A stretch of DNA of 48,849 bases, taken from assembly GCA_018711815.1 (NCBI GenBank), contig DVHU01000082.1, positions 1 to 48,849 on the forward strand, given 5' to 3'. Within the stretch, counting starts at the first letter, position 1. The number at the start of each line of letters is the position of its first letter. The DNA comes from Candidatus Egerieimonas intestinavium (lineage in GTDB: Bacteria > Bacillota > Clostridia > Lachnospirales > Lachnospiraceae). Position numbers and translations under genes: made by a program. The notes under the pieces are model-generated. The model saw only the letters and a list, made by a program, of their open reading frames with translations. It ran no database searches and was not told the origin of the DNA. Below, one piece after another: positions 25,248 through 33,457 of this stretch.

Positions 25248-25652
25248 ATGCGCAAGAGATTGATGGGGAAACTGCTGGCTTTGATGCTGGCGCTGGTTTG
25301 TGTCCTGGGGCTGACTGGCTGCGGAGGCGGAAAGAGCAAGGCCGTGGGAAAATACGACCTGGAGTCCATGGAGACCGGAGGAATGACCATTAATGTCCAG
25401 GATATGCTGGACGCTCTGGGAGAGAGCGGTGTGGAGATGAGCGTGGAGATCGTCCTGGAGCTTAAGGACGACGGATCCTTCACCCTGGATATGTCCGCCC
25501 TGGACGAGAGCCAGTCTGAGGAGGGAACCTGGGAGGAAAAGAGCGGTAAGATTACCTTGACCTCCAACGGCGAGTCCATCGAGGCTACTCTGGACGGAGA
25601 TACCTTGACCCTGGAAGAAGACGGCGAGAAAATGGTATTCGTAAAACAGTAA
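25248..25652 (+). CDS. Small secreted lipoprotein of unknown function
   Basis: 134 aa from ATG 25248 (AAAGGAG upstream). A signal peptide with a lipobox, LLALMLALVCVLGLTGC, is followed by a GGGKSK linker and a domain (VGKYDLESMETGGMTINVQDML, ELKDDGSFTLDM, EEGTWEEKSGKITLTSNGE) that looks like a small lipocalin-like beta barrel common in Lachnospiraceae lipoproteins. Lipid-anchored on the outer face of the membrane. The function is unknown. Confidence 0.8.
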   Translation: MRKRLMGKLLALMLALVCVLGLTGCGGGKSKAVGKYDLESMETGGMTINVQDMLDALGESGVEMSVEIVLELKDDGSFTLDMSALDESQSEEGTWEEKSGKITLTSNGESIEATLDGDTLTLEEDGEKMVFVKQ

Positions 25653-25663
25653 AGGAATAAGTG

Positions 25664-25697
25664 AGGAGCTGTTCAAGTTATGAATGGCTCCTTTATT
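25664..25697 (+). terminator. Terminator of the lipoprotein gene
   Basis: AGGAGC-TGTTC (25664-25674) pairs with GAA-T-GGCTCCT (25682-25692), followed by TTATTTAT. Confidence 0.55.
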
Positions 25698-25717
25698 TAT
25701 GTTTCCTAAAAAATTGA

Positions 25718-25746
25718 TTGAACTTTTAGTGCTTTTGTATTAGAAT
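25718..25746 (+). promoter_or_regulatory. Promoter of the ireB operon
   Basis: TTGAAC (25718-25723), 17-nt spacer, TAGAAT (25741-25746), in a short AT-rich gap before ireB. Confidence 0.5.
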
Positions 25747-25782
25747 AAAATAGATATTAATTATAGTTAAGGGCGTGAAGAT

Positions 25783-26052
25783 ATGGCAAATTTAGGCAAC
25801 ACACAGTATTTCAGAGTGAAAAATGAGCCGGAAGTACAGGTTAAGGAAGTTCTGGACGTGGTATACAACGCCATGGCGGAGAAGGGCTACAATCCGGTCA
25901 ATCAGATTGTAGGCTATATCATGTCAGGGGATCCCACGTATATCACCAGCTACAAGGGCGCCCGCAGTATGATTATGAAGGTAGAGCGGGATGAACTGGT
26001 GGAGGAGCTTCTGAAGGAGTACATCAAGAATAAATCCTGGAAGAACAGCTGA
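25783..26052 (+). CDS. IreB-family regulatory phosphoprotein (UPF0297/DUF965)
   Basis: 89 aa, full length. It matches the family along its length: [66 protein letters not shown]. In Enterococcus faecalis IreB is a substrate of the Ser/Thr kinase IreK and controls cephalosporin resistance. The order ireB-ruvX-DUF1292 is conserved across Firmicutes. Its stop overlaps the ruvX start by one base. Confidence 0.93.
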   Translation: MANLGNTQYFRVKNEPEVQVKEVLDVVYNAMAEKGYNPVNQIVGYIMSGDPTYITSYKGARSMIMKVERDELVEELLKEYIKNKSWKNS

Positions 26053-26486
26053 TGCGGATTCTGGGGTTGGATTACGGTGCTAAGACCGTGGGGGTGGCGG
26101 TGAGCGACCCTCTGGGTTTGACTGCGCAGGGCGTAGAAATTATCAGAAGAAAATCAGAGAACAAACAGCGCCAGACACTGGCCAGGATTGAAGAACTGAT
26201 TGCACAGTACCAGGTGGAGACCATCGTGCTTGGTTTCCCCAAACATATGAATAACACAGTAGGGGACAGGGCTGAGAAGTCGCTGGCATTTGCGGAAATG
26301 CTGAAGCGGCGGACAGGTCTGCCTGTTGTCATGTGGGACGAGCGGCTCACCACGGTGGAGGCCAACCGGACACTGATGGAGGCAGGCGTGCGCCGTGAGA
26401 ACCGGAAGGAGTATGTGGACGAGCTGGCGGCAGTTTTTATCCTGCAGGGATATTTGGATTCCCTGCACCTGAGGAAGGACCAGTGA
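26052..26486 (+). CDS. ruvX: Putative pre-16S rRNA nuclease / Holliday junction resolvase-like YqgF
   Basis: 144 aa RNase H-like fold: [27 protein letters not shown] (first catalytic Asp), [18 protein letters not shown] and [16 protein letters not shown], ending near [15 protein letters not shown]. YqgF matures the 5' end of 16S rRNA in E. coli; a Holliday junction role has also been proposed. Its start overlaps the ireB stop (TGATG), indicating coupling. Confidence 0.93.
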   Translation: MRILGLDYGAKTVGVAVSDPLGLTAQGVEIIRRKSENKQRQTLARIEELIAQYQVETIVLGFPKHMNNTVGDRAEKSLAFAEMLKRRTGLPVVMWDERLTTVEANRTLMEAGVRRENRKEYVDELAAVFILQGYLDSLHLRKDQ

Positions 26487-26500
26487 CTGGAGGAGATAAG

Positions 26501-26764
26501 ATGGAAAAGTTAGTTTTTGTTGACGAGGACGGAACGAGCGTAGAATTTTATGTAGAGGAACAGACCAGGATTAACGGCCGCAGCTATCTGCTGGTGACCG
26601 ATGCGGCAGATGATTCCGATGAGCCGGAGGCCTATATCCTGAAGGACATGTCCCAGGAGACCGCCCAGGAAGCAGAGTACGTCATAGTGGACGACGATGT
26701 GGAGCTGGAAGCAGTGTCCCGGGTATTTGAACAGATGTTAGAGAACGTGGACATTGAGATGTAG
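26501..26764 (+). CDS. DUF1292 domain-containing protein (YrzB-like)
   Basis: 87 aa from ATG 26501 with GGAGGAG upstream; a GTG at 26483 overlaps the ruvX end and is less likely. Very acidic, starting KLVFVDEDGTSVEFYVEEQTRINGRSYLLVTDA and ending LEAVSRVFEQMLENVDIEM, matching DUF1292 proteins that sit beside ireB and ruvX throughout Firmicutes. Function unknown. Confidence 0.88.
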   Translation: MEKLVFVDEDGTSVEFYVEEQTRINGRSYLLVTDAADDSDEPEAYILKDMSQETAQEAEYVIVDDDVELEAVSRVFEQMLENVDIEM

Positions 26765-26807
26765 GGAAGACCTGCATTATTTGTAGAGCGTAAAATGGAG
26801 GTGCTCT

Positions 26808-28472
26808 TTGAAAAAAAGCAATCATGGAAAATTAAAAGTAGTCCCCTTAGGGGGGCTTGAGCAGATTGGCCTGAATATTACTGCCTTCGAGTATGAGGAC
26901 AGTATTATTGTGGTGGACTGCGGTTTGGCATTCCCGGAGGATGATATGCTGGGAATTGACCTGGTGATTCCGGATGTCACCTATCTGAAGGCCAATATCA
27001 ATAAAGTTAAGGGCTTTGTGATTACTCACGGTCATGAGGATCACATCGGTGCACTGCCCTATGTATTAAAGGAAGTTAACGTTCCCGTCTACGGTACCAA
27101 GCTGACCATCGCTCTGATTGAAAATAAACTGAAGGAGCACGGAATGCTCCGCAGCACCAAGCGCAAGACCATCAAACACGGTCAGTCCATTAACCTGGGG
27201 GCTTTCCGGGTGGAGTTTATCAAGACCAACCACAGTATTCAGGACGCATCTGCTCTGGCTATCTATTCCCCGGCAGGAACGGTTATTCATACAGGGGATT
27301 TCAAGGTGGATTATACCCCGGTATTCGGGGATGCCATAGACCTGCAGCGCTTTGCTGAGATTGGAAAGAAGGGCGTGCTGGCGCTGATGTGCGACAGCAC
27401 CAACGCGGAGCGCAAAGGCTTTACCATGTCCGAGCGCACGGTGGGAAAAACCTTTGACACGATTTTTGCCGACCATCCCCACAGCCGCCTGATTATCGCC
27501 ACCTTTGCCTCCAATGTGGACCGGGTGCAGCAGATCATCGAGACGGCCTACCGCTACGGCAGGAAGGTTGTGGTGGAGGGGCGCAGCATGGTCAATGTTG
27601 TGGCCACGGCCTCGGAGCTGGGATACCTGAAGGTGCCGGAAAATACGCTGATTGAGATTGACAAGATGCGGAACTATCCCGACGAGCAGATGGTGCTGAT
27701 TACCACCGGAAGCCAGGGCGAGTCCATGGCTGCCCTGTCCAGAATGGCCGCCGACCTGCACAAGAAGGTACAGATTCGCCCCAACGATACCATCGTATTC
27801 AGCTCTAACCCCATCCCGGGCAATGAGAAGGCTGTCTCCAGGGTAATCAACGAGCTTTCCGAGAAGGGTGCCAACGTGATTTTCCAGGATGTGCACGTGT
27901 CAGGCCATGCCTGCCAGGAGGAGATCAAGCTGATCTACTCCCTGGTGCAGCCCAAGTATGCTCTGCCGGTACACGGGGAGTTCCGTCACAGGAAGGCCCA
28001 GTGCGCCATTGCGGAATCCCTGGGTATTCCTAAGGAGAATATTTTTATGCTCCACTCCGGCGATGTGATCGAGCTGAGCCAGGAGAAGGCGGAGATCGTG
28101 GATCACGTCCAGAACGGTCCCATTCTGGTGGACGGCCTGGGTGTGGGCGATGTGGGAAATATCGTGCTCAGAGACCGCCAGCATCTGGCGGAGGACGGCA
28201 TTATGATTGTGGTGCTGACTCTGGAACGGCGCACCAATGTGCTGCTGGCAGGGCCGGACATCGTCTCCCGGGGCTTCGTCTATGTGAGAGAGTCTGAGGA
28301 TCTGATGGGAGAGGCCCGGGTGGTGGTGGAGGACGCCATCGACCGGTGTCTGGATCGGAGGATCAACGACTGGGGAAGGCTTAAGACAGTGATCAAGGAT
28401 TCCCTGGGCGATTTCCTCTGGAAGAGAACCAAGCGCCGTCCCATGATCCTGCCGATTATTATGGAGGCATAA
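26808..28472 (+). CDS. rnj: Ribonuclease J
   Basis: 554 aa, TTG start with AAATGGAGG upstream. Metallo-beta-lactamase/beta-CASP RNase with HGHEDHIGALPYVL (zinc site, 74-79 HGHEDH), TNHSIQDASALAI, HTGDFKVDYTPV, CDSTNAERKGFT and the beta-CASP SSNPIPGNEKAV and HVSGHACQEEI, followed by the C-terminal dimer domain. It has 5'-3' exo- and endonuclease activity and is central to mRNA decay. The ylbF gene begins 6 nt downstream, a meaningful pairing since YlbF-family proteins influence RNase Y in Bacillus. Confidence 0.96.
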   Translation: MKKSNHGKLKVVPLGGLEQIGLNITAFEYEDSIIVVDCGLAFPEDDMLGIDLVIPDVTYLKANINKVKGFVITHGHEDHIGALPYVLKEVNVPVYGTKLTIALIENKLKEHGMLRSTKRKTIKHGQSINLGAFRVEFIKTNHSIQDASALAIYSPAGTVIHTGDFKVDYTPVFGDAIDLQRFAEIGKKGVLALMCDSTNAERKGFTMSERTVGKTFDTIFADHPHSRLIIATFASNVDRVQQIIETAYRYGRKVVVEGRSMVNVVATASELGYLKVPENTLIEIDKMRNYPDEQMVLITTGSQGESMAALSRMAADLHKKVQIRPNDTIVFSSNPIPGNEKAVSRVINELSEKGANVIFQDVHVSGHACQEEIKLIYSLVQPKYALPVHGEFRHRKAQCAIAESLGIPKENIFMLHSGDVIELSQEKAEIVDHVQNGPILVDGLGVGDVGNIVLRDRQHLAEDGIMIVVLTLERRTNVLLAGPDIVSRGFVYVRESEDLMGEARVVVEDAIDRCLDRRINDWGRLKTVIKDSLGDFLWKRTKRRPMILPIIMEA

Positions 28473-28478
28473 GAGAAG

Positions 28479-28817
28479 ATGGACAGCAACGTGGAGAAAT
28501 GTGTAAAAGCATTGATTTACGCCATACGAACCAGTGAATCATACCAGAATTATCAGCGCTGTGAGCGGGAGCTGGCTAAGGAGCCCAATCTGCGGGAAAA
28601 GCTGGACGAGTTCCGCCGGCGCGTATTTGAGATGAATACCAGCGACCAGGTGGATATCTACGAGGAGGCCGACCGGCTGGAGCAGGAGAGCACAGAGCTG
28701 CGCCTGATCCCGGTGGTCAACGATTTCCTGGCGGCAGAGCTGGAGATATGCACTACCCTGCGGGAGGTTACCGGGAGGATCAGCGAGGAGGTAGGCGTCC
28801 GTCTGCCGATGCTGTAG
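28479..28817 (+). CDS. YlbF/YmcA-family protein
   Basis: 112 aa, helical: VEKCVKALIYAIRTSESYQNYQRCERELAKEPNLREKLDEFRRRVFEMNT, the Com_YlbF domain, with the SLRELEQES-like second half VDIYEEADRLEQESTELR. In B. subtilis YlbF, YmcA and YaaT form a complex that modulates RNase Y cleavage, competence and sporulation. Only one paralogue is seen here, following RNase J. Confidence 0.85.
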   Translation: MDSNVEKCVKALIYAIRTSESYQNYQRCERELAKEPNLREKLDEFRRRVFEMNTSDQVDIYEEADRLEQESTELRLIPVVNDFLAAELEICTTLREVTGRISEEVGVRLPML

Positions 28818-28834
28818 GAGTACAAGGAGAACGT

Positions 28835-29290
28835 ATGAGTAAAAAAAAGGATGCAGGATATCATGCGGCAGTCAGCGGAGCTAAAGGAATTTTGCGAATT
28901 CTTGTTTACGTGCTGGTGGCCATTGCCATAATCTATGTGGGAAAGACAGCCTATTCCTTCGGCTATGCCGTGTTTAACCAGGTTCCTGTGGCTGCCAAGG
29001 GGCAGGGACAGGATATCACCGTGGTGGTGAAGGAGGAGGACTCCGTCAAGGATGTGGCCAAGACCCTGGAGCGCAAGGGCGTGATTGCGGACGATACCAT
29101 CTTCCGGGTTCAGGAATATCTCTCCGAGTACCGCGGGAAGATCAAGCCGGGCACCTATATCCTCAACACAGAGCAGACCACAGAGGAGATTTTAGCGATC
29201 CTGAGCCAGGAGAACACTGAGGGGCAGCCCACGATCCTCAATCAGGGCGGCGATTCCCAGGAGGAAGGCCAGGAAGAAAACGGAGAATAG
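28835..29290 (+). CDS. Truncated MltG-like membrane protein (no catalytic domain)
   Basis: 151 aa from ATG 28835 with AAGGAG upstream. One membrane helix (about 21-43, LRILVYVLVAIAIIYVGKTAYSF) then a domain matching the N-terminal LysM-like part of endolytic transglycosylase MltG: VKEEDSVKDVAKTLERKGVIADDTIFRVQEYLSEYRGKIKPGTYILNTEQTTEEILAIL. It ends in an acidic tail at the point where the catalytic domain with its Glu would start. Full MltG is over 300 aa. The position between ruvX/DUF1292 and trmR is that of yrrL (mltG) in Bacillus. Confidence 0.85.
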   Translation: MSKKKDAGYHAAVSGAKGILRILVYVLVAIAIIYVGKTAYSFGYAVFNQVPVAAKGQGQDITVVVKEEDSVKDVAKTLERKGVIADDTIFRVQEYLSEYRGKIKPGTYILNTEQTTEEILAILSQENTEGQPTILNQGGDSQEEGQEENGE

Positions 29291-29292
29291 TT

Positions 29293-29952
29293 GTGATAGT
29301 AAATGAGCGGATGGTGACGTACATCAATTCCCTGGATCGGGGGCACACCCCTTTTCTGGAGGAACTGGAGGCCCGGGCCCGGGAGGACCGGGTTCCCATA
29401 ATCCGCAGAGAAATGCAGAGTTTTTTAAAAACCCTTCTGGCCATGAACCAGCCGAAAAGGATTTTGGAGGTGGGGACGGCAGTGGGGTTTTCTGCCCTGC
29501 TGATGGCCCAGTACGGGCCTGCGGACTGTAGGATTACCACCATAGAAAATTACGAAAAAAGGATTCCTGTGGCCCGGGAGAATTTCCGGCGGGCAGGGAT
29601 GGAGGAGCGCATCACCCTGCTGGAGGGGGATGCGGCGGATATCCTAAAGGGGCTGGAGGGGCCGTACGACCTGATATTCATGGATGCGGCCAAGGGCCAG
29701 TATCTCCATTTCCTGCCGGAGCTGCTGCGGCTGCTGCCCGTGGGGGGCGTGCTGCTGTCGGACAACGTGCTCCAGGACGGAGATATCATTGAGTCCCATT
29801 TCGCGGTGGAGCGAAGAAACCGGACCATCTATAAGCGGATGCGGGAATATCTGCGCCGGTTAAAGCAGGATCCGGCGCTGTCCACCTCTATTTTGCCCCT
29901 GGGGGACGGGGTTACGGTCAGTGTGAAGGTGAGAGAGGAAGAAAGCGTATGA
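29293..29952 (+). CDS. trmR: O-methyltransferase, TrmR-like (tRNA 5-hydroxyuridine methyltransferase)
   Basis: 219 aa, GTG start 2 nt after the MltG-like gene. Class I SAM methyltransferase with ILEVGTAVGFSALLMAQYG, TTIENYEKRIPVARENFRRAG, YDLIFMDAAKGQYLHFLPEL and LLSDNVLQDGDI (metal-binding DN). It matches Bacillus YrrM/TrmR, which makes 5-methoxyuridine at U34 from 5-hydroxyuridine, and it precedes a U32 protein that would supply that hydroxyl. The stop overlaps the next start by 4 nt. Confidence 0.85.
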   Translation: MIVNERMVTYINSLDRGHTPFLEELEARAREDRVPIIRREMQSFLKTLLAMNQPKRILEVGTAVGFSALLMAQYGPADCRITTIENYEKRIPVARENFRRAGMEERITLLEGDAADILKGLEGPYDLIFMDAAKGQYLHFLPELLRLLPVGGVLLSDNVLQDGDIIESHFAVERRNRTIYKRMREYLRRLKQDPALSTSILPLGDGVTVSVKVREEESV

Positions 29953-31187
29953 AAAAACCGGAATTGCTGGTGCCTGCCAGCAGTTTGGAAGTGTTGAAGG
30001 TGGCTGTGATCTTTGGCGCGGACGCGGTCTACATCGGCGGGGAGGCCTTTGGCCTGCGGGCCAAGGCCAAGAATTTTTCCCTGGAGGAGATGGCGGAGGG
30101 AATCGCCTTTGCCCACCAGCGGGGGGTGAAGGTCTACGTGACCGCCAATATTCTGGCCCACAATCAGGACCTGGAGGGGGTCCGGGAGTATTTCCTGCAG
30201 CTTAAGGAGCTGAAACCTGACGCCCTGATTATCTCTGACCCGGGAGTCTTTACCATTGCCGGGGAGGTATGTCCCGAGATTGAGCGCCATATCAGCACCC
30301 AGGCCAACAATACCAACTATGGAACCTACCTTTTCTGGCACCGGCAGGGGGCCAGCCGGGTGGTCAGCGCCCGGGAGCTGTCCCTGGAGGAAATCCGGGA
30401 GATTCGGGAGCACATTCCCCCGGAGCTGGAGATTGAAACCTTTGTGCACGGGGCCATGTGCATTTCCTACTCAGGCCGCTGCCTGCTGAGCAATTTCCTC
30501 ACGGGCCGGGACGCCAACCAGGGAGCCTGCACCCACCCCTGCCGCTGGAAATACAGTATTATGGAAGAAACCCGTCCCGGAGAGTATTTTCCCGTCTATG
30601 AAAATGAGCGGGGAACCTTTATTTTTAACTCCAAGGATCTGTGCATGATCGAGCATATCCCGGATCTGATTCGGGCAGGGATCGACAGCTTTAAGATCGA
30701 GGGGCGTATGAAGACGGCTCTCTACGTGGCCACGGTGGCCAGAACCTACCGGAAGGCCATCGACGACTATTTTCAGGATCCCAAGGTTTATCAGGAGCAC
30801 ATGGACTGGTACCGGGATCAGATATCCAACTGTACCTACCGGCTGTTTACCACCGGATTTTTCTATGGAAAACCGGGGGCGGAGGCCCAGATTTATGACA
30901 GCAACACCTATGTGAAGGAGTACACTTACCTGGGAATCATCGGGGAGCCCAACGAGAGGGGATTTTACCGGATTTCCCAGAGGAATAAGTTTTCCGTGGG
31001 GGAGACCATAGAGGTGATGAAGCCCTCCGGGGAGAATATTGAGGTGCAGGTGAAGGGGATCTATGACCAGGAGGGAAACGCCATGGAGAGCGCCCCCCAT
31101 CCCAAGCAGATCCTGTATTTAGATTTGGGCCTTAAGCTGGAGCCCTTTGATCTCTTACGTCGCCAAGAAGCTGCGGCGGAGCTTTAA
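29949..31187 (+). CDS. U32-family protein, TrhP-like tRNA hydroxylation protein
   Basis: 412 aa. U32 'peptidase' fold: KPELLVPASSLEVLKVAVIFGADAVYIGGEAFGLRAKAKNFS, ETFVHGAMCISYSGRCLLSNFLTGRDANQGACTHPCRWKY (conserved cysteines) and DLCMIEHIPDLIRAGIDSFKIEGRMKTALYVA. These proteins are linked to 5-hydroxyuridine formation at U34 from prephenate rather than proteolysis. It overlaps trmR by 4 nt. Its last 33 nt overlap the convergent sigK gene. Confidence 0.9.
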   Translation: MKKPELLVPASSLEVLKVAVIFGADAVYIGGEAFGLRAKAKNFSLEEMAEGIAFAHQRGVKVYVTANILAHNQDLEGVREYFLQLKELKPDALIISDPGVFTIAGEVCPEIERHISTQANNTNYGTYLFWHRQGASRVVSARELSLEEIREIREHIPPELEIETFVHGAMCISYSGRCLLSNFLTGRDANQGACTHPCRWKYSIMEETRPGEYFPVYENERGTFIFNSKDLCMIEHIPDLIRAGIDSFKIEGRMKTALYVATVARTYRKAIDDYFQDPKVYQEHMDWYRDQISNCTYRLFTTGFFYGKPGAEAQIYDSNTYVKEYTYLGIIGEPNERGFYRISQRNKFSVGETIEVMKPSGENIEVQVKGIYDQEGNAMESAPHPKQILYLDLGLKLEPFDLLRRQEAAAEL

Positions 31188-31790
31188 AACAGCATTTTTT
31201 TCAATTCTGGACACGTAGGAACGGCTGATGCCCAGCCGTTTCGCGATGCTCCTCTGGGTGAGCTTTTCTTCACCGGACAATCCGTAACGCAATTTAATTA
31301 CTTCCTGCTCCTGGGGAGTCAGGCACTGGTGTATGGTCTTGTAGAGGCGCCGTACTTCGTCCTGGCGGCTGAAGAGCTCCGCGGCGTCAAGGCAGGGGCC
31401 CTCCATGATATCCAGCAGGTGGATCTCATTGCCTTCCTTATCGGTGCCGATGGGCTCGTAGAGGGAGACTTCCCGGGAGAGCTTCTTGCGGCTTCTCAGG
31501 AACATCAGGAGCTCGTTGTCAATACAGCGGGCCGCATAGGTAGCCAGCCGGCTGCCCTTCCCGGCATCGAAGGTGGAGATGGCCTTGATCAGGCCGATGG
31601 TGCCGATGGAGATCAGATCATCCAACTCCTCCTCCACGTTCTGGTATTTCTTCACCATGTGCGCCACCAGGCGCAGATTGCGCTCGATGAGCATATTTCG
31701 GGCATCCTGGTCACCCTCCTGGTATTTTTGAAGATAGTAGGTCTCTTCCTGCGCGGATAAGGGTTTTTGAAAGGTCTTCAAAAAAGACAC
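31155..31790 (-). CDS. sigK: RNA polymerase sporulation sigma factor SigK
   Basis: 211 aa. Region 2 (ARNMLIERNLRLVAHMVKKY, DDLISIGTIGLIKAISTFDAGKGSRLATYAARCIDNELLMFLRSRKK) and region 4 (TPQEQEVIKLRYGLSGEEKLTQRSIAKRLGISRSYVSRIEKNAVLKLRR) are intact and match SigK. The frame is blocked upstream by a stop, so there is no cleavable pro-sequence, and no skin element splits it. A GTG at 31790 has no clear ribosome site; TTG at 31781 is 6-7 nt from AGGTG and may be the true start. Confidence 0.92.
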   Translation of the reverse strand: MSFLKTFQKPLSAQEETYYLQKYQEGDQDARNMLIERNLRLVAHMVKKYQNVEEELDDLISIGTIGLIKAISTFDAGKGSRLATYAARCIDNELLMFLRSRKKLSREVSLYEPIGTDKEGNEIHLLDIMEGPCLDAAELFSRQDEVRRLYKTIHQCLTPQEQEVIKLRYGLSGEEKLTQRSIAKRLGISRSYVSRIEKNAVLKLRRSFLAT

Positions 31791-31810
31791 CTCGAAGGGG
31801 ATTTATCTCT

Positions 31811-31818
31811 ATTCTATG
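31811..31818 (-). promoter_or_regulatory. Possible SigE-type -10 upstream of sigK
   Basis: On the minus strand CATAGAAT lies about 25 nt before the sigK start and resembles the sigma-E -10 consensus CATACAnT at 6-7 positions. A convincing -35 is not visible. Confidence 0.25.
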
Positions 31819-31875
31819 TGACAATTCGTTCATTCGTGCTTTTCCCACAAAAAAAGAAAAAGGAGTGATGTGTTT

Positions 31876-33456
31876 ATGTTCAGCCGCGTACTGTCGGCAG
31901 TGACTGCCGGGCTGGAGGCCCGGCTGATTTGGGTGGAGGCGGACGTAAGCCAGGGGCTTCCCGGCTTCTCCGTCATCGGCGATGTGAATGTGCAGGTGCG
32001 GGAGGCGGAGATTCGGGTCAGAACCGCCCTGAAAAACAGCGGGATTTCCCTGCCGCCCCGGAGGATTACGGTAAATCTGGCTCCGGCGGGGATCAGAAAG
32101 GAGGGAACCGCCTTTGACCTGCCCATGGCGGCGGCAGTGCTGGCCTCCTGCGGGGAGCTGCCCTCCGGGGCGCCGGAGAGCTGTCTGGTGCTGGGGGAGC
32201 TGGGCCTGGACGGAAGCCTGGGGCCGGTGCCCGGGATCCTGCCCATGGTGCACCTGGCCCGGGAGGAGGGAGTGCGCCGCTGTGTGGTTCCCTGGGAAAA
32301 TGTGCCGGAGGCCCTGTTGGCGGAGGGCATGGATGTCATAGGGGTCAGAAATCTTCAGGAGTTTTTGCAGGTGTGCCGGGGGAAATGCCCCAGGCCTTTC
32401 TCCGCCGCGGGAGGAGGGGCTTTTAGAATCCCGGGAAAGAAGGAGGGATCAGAGGGGGAGGGAAGCAAAGAGACGGGCTGGGAGGAGGACTGTGACTTTT
32501 CCGAGCTCAGAGGTCAGGAGGGCTTAAAGCGGGCTGCCCTGCTGGCAGCGGCCGGGTTCCACAATCTGCTGCTCATCGGTCCCCCGGGCTCCGGCAAAAC
32601 CATGATCGCCCGCAGACTGCCCACCATCCTTCCCCGGATGACCCGGGAGGAGAGTCTGGAAGTCACCAGGATCTACAGCGTGGCCGGGCTGCTGCCGGAG
32701 GGAGACCCGCTGATCAGGCGCCGGCCCTTTCGGGCTCCCCACCACAGCCTCTCCCCCCAGGCCCTGGCCGGAGGGGGACGAATTCCCCGGCCGGGGGAGG
32801 TGACCCTGGCTCATCGGGGAGTGCTCTTTCTGGATGAGCTGCCGGAGATGGCCCGGAGAAATCTGGAGCTGCTGCGGCAGCCCCTGGAGGAGCGCAAGAT
32901 TCTCATTTCCCGGCAGGGGGGCAGCTACTCTTTCCCGGCGGACTTCCTCTTCGCGGCGGCCATGAACCCCTGTCCCTGCGGCTTTTATCCGGATATGAGC
33001 CGGTGCACCTGCACGGACAGCCAGGTGCTGCGCTATCAGCGGAAGCTGAGTCAGCCTCTGCTGGACAGAATCGACATCTGCGGGGAGGCCCTGCCGGTGT
33101 CCTACCGGGAGCTGATGGGGGATGGGGAAAAGGGCATGGATTCCGCCGGGATGCGGGCCCTGGTGGAGGAGGCCAGGAAAATTCAGGCCAGGCGCTACGC
33201 TGGGGAGGGGATTCTCTTTAACAGTCAGCTAAGCCCGGCCCAGATCAAAAAGTACTGCCGGGCTACGCCCCGGGGAGAAAAGCTTTTGGAGCTGGCCTTC
33301 GGGGAAATGGGGCTCAGCCCCCGGGCCTGCCACAGGATCCGCCGGGTGGCCAGAACAGCGGCGGATTTGGAGGGAAGCGAAGTGATAGAGGCTAGGCATA
33401 TGGGGGAGGCTATTTCTCTTAGAAGCCTGGATAAAAAGTATTGGAGGGGCATATGA
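31876..33456 (+). CDS. comM: YifB/ComM-family Mg chelatase-like AAA ATPase
   Basis: 526 aa from ATG 31876 (AGGAG 10 nt upstream; GTG 31870 is an alternative). N-terminal Lon-like ChlI domain (GLPGFSVIGDVNVQVREAEIRVRTAL, FDLPMAAAVLA), Walker A GPPGSGKTM, Walker B FLDELPEM and the C-terminal Mg_chelatase_C domain. ComM is a hexameric helicase for branch migration during natural transformation. The linker between the domains is unusually G/E-rich. dprA follows directly. Confidence 0.93.
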   Translation: MFSRVLSAVTAGLEARLIWVEADVSQGLPGFSVIGDVNVQVREAEIRVRTALKNSGISLPPRRITVNLAPAGIRKEGTAFDLPMAAAVLASCGELPSGAPESCLVLGELGLDGSLGPVPGILPMVHLAREEGVRRCVVPWENVPEALLAEGMDVIGVRNLQEFLQVCRGKCPRPFSAAGGGAFRIPGKKEGSEGEGSKETGWEEDCDFSELRGQEGLKRAALLAAAGFHNLLLIGPPGSGKTMIARRLPTILPRMTREESLEVTRIYSVAGLLPEGDPLIRRRPFRAPHHSLSPQALAGGGRIPRPGEVTLAHRGVLFLDELPEMARRNLELLRQPLEERKILISRQGGSYSFPADFLFAAAMNPCPCGFYPDMSRCTCTDSQVLRYQRKLSQPLLDRIDICGEALPVSYRELMGDGEKGMDSAGMRALVEEARKIQARRYAGEGILFNSQLSPAQIKKYCRATPRGEKLLELAFGEMGLSPRACHRIRRVARTAADLEGSEVIEARHMGEAISLRSLDKKYWRGI

Positions 33457-33457
33457 T

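Noticed and set aside
31155..31790. Skin element or interrupted sigK
   Set aside because: The gene is continuous from region 2 to region 4, with no recombinase or insertion.
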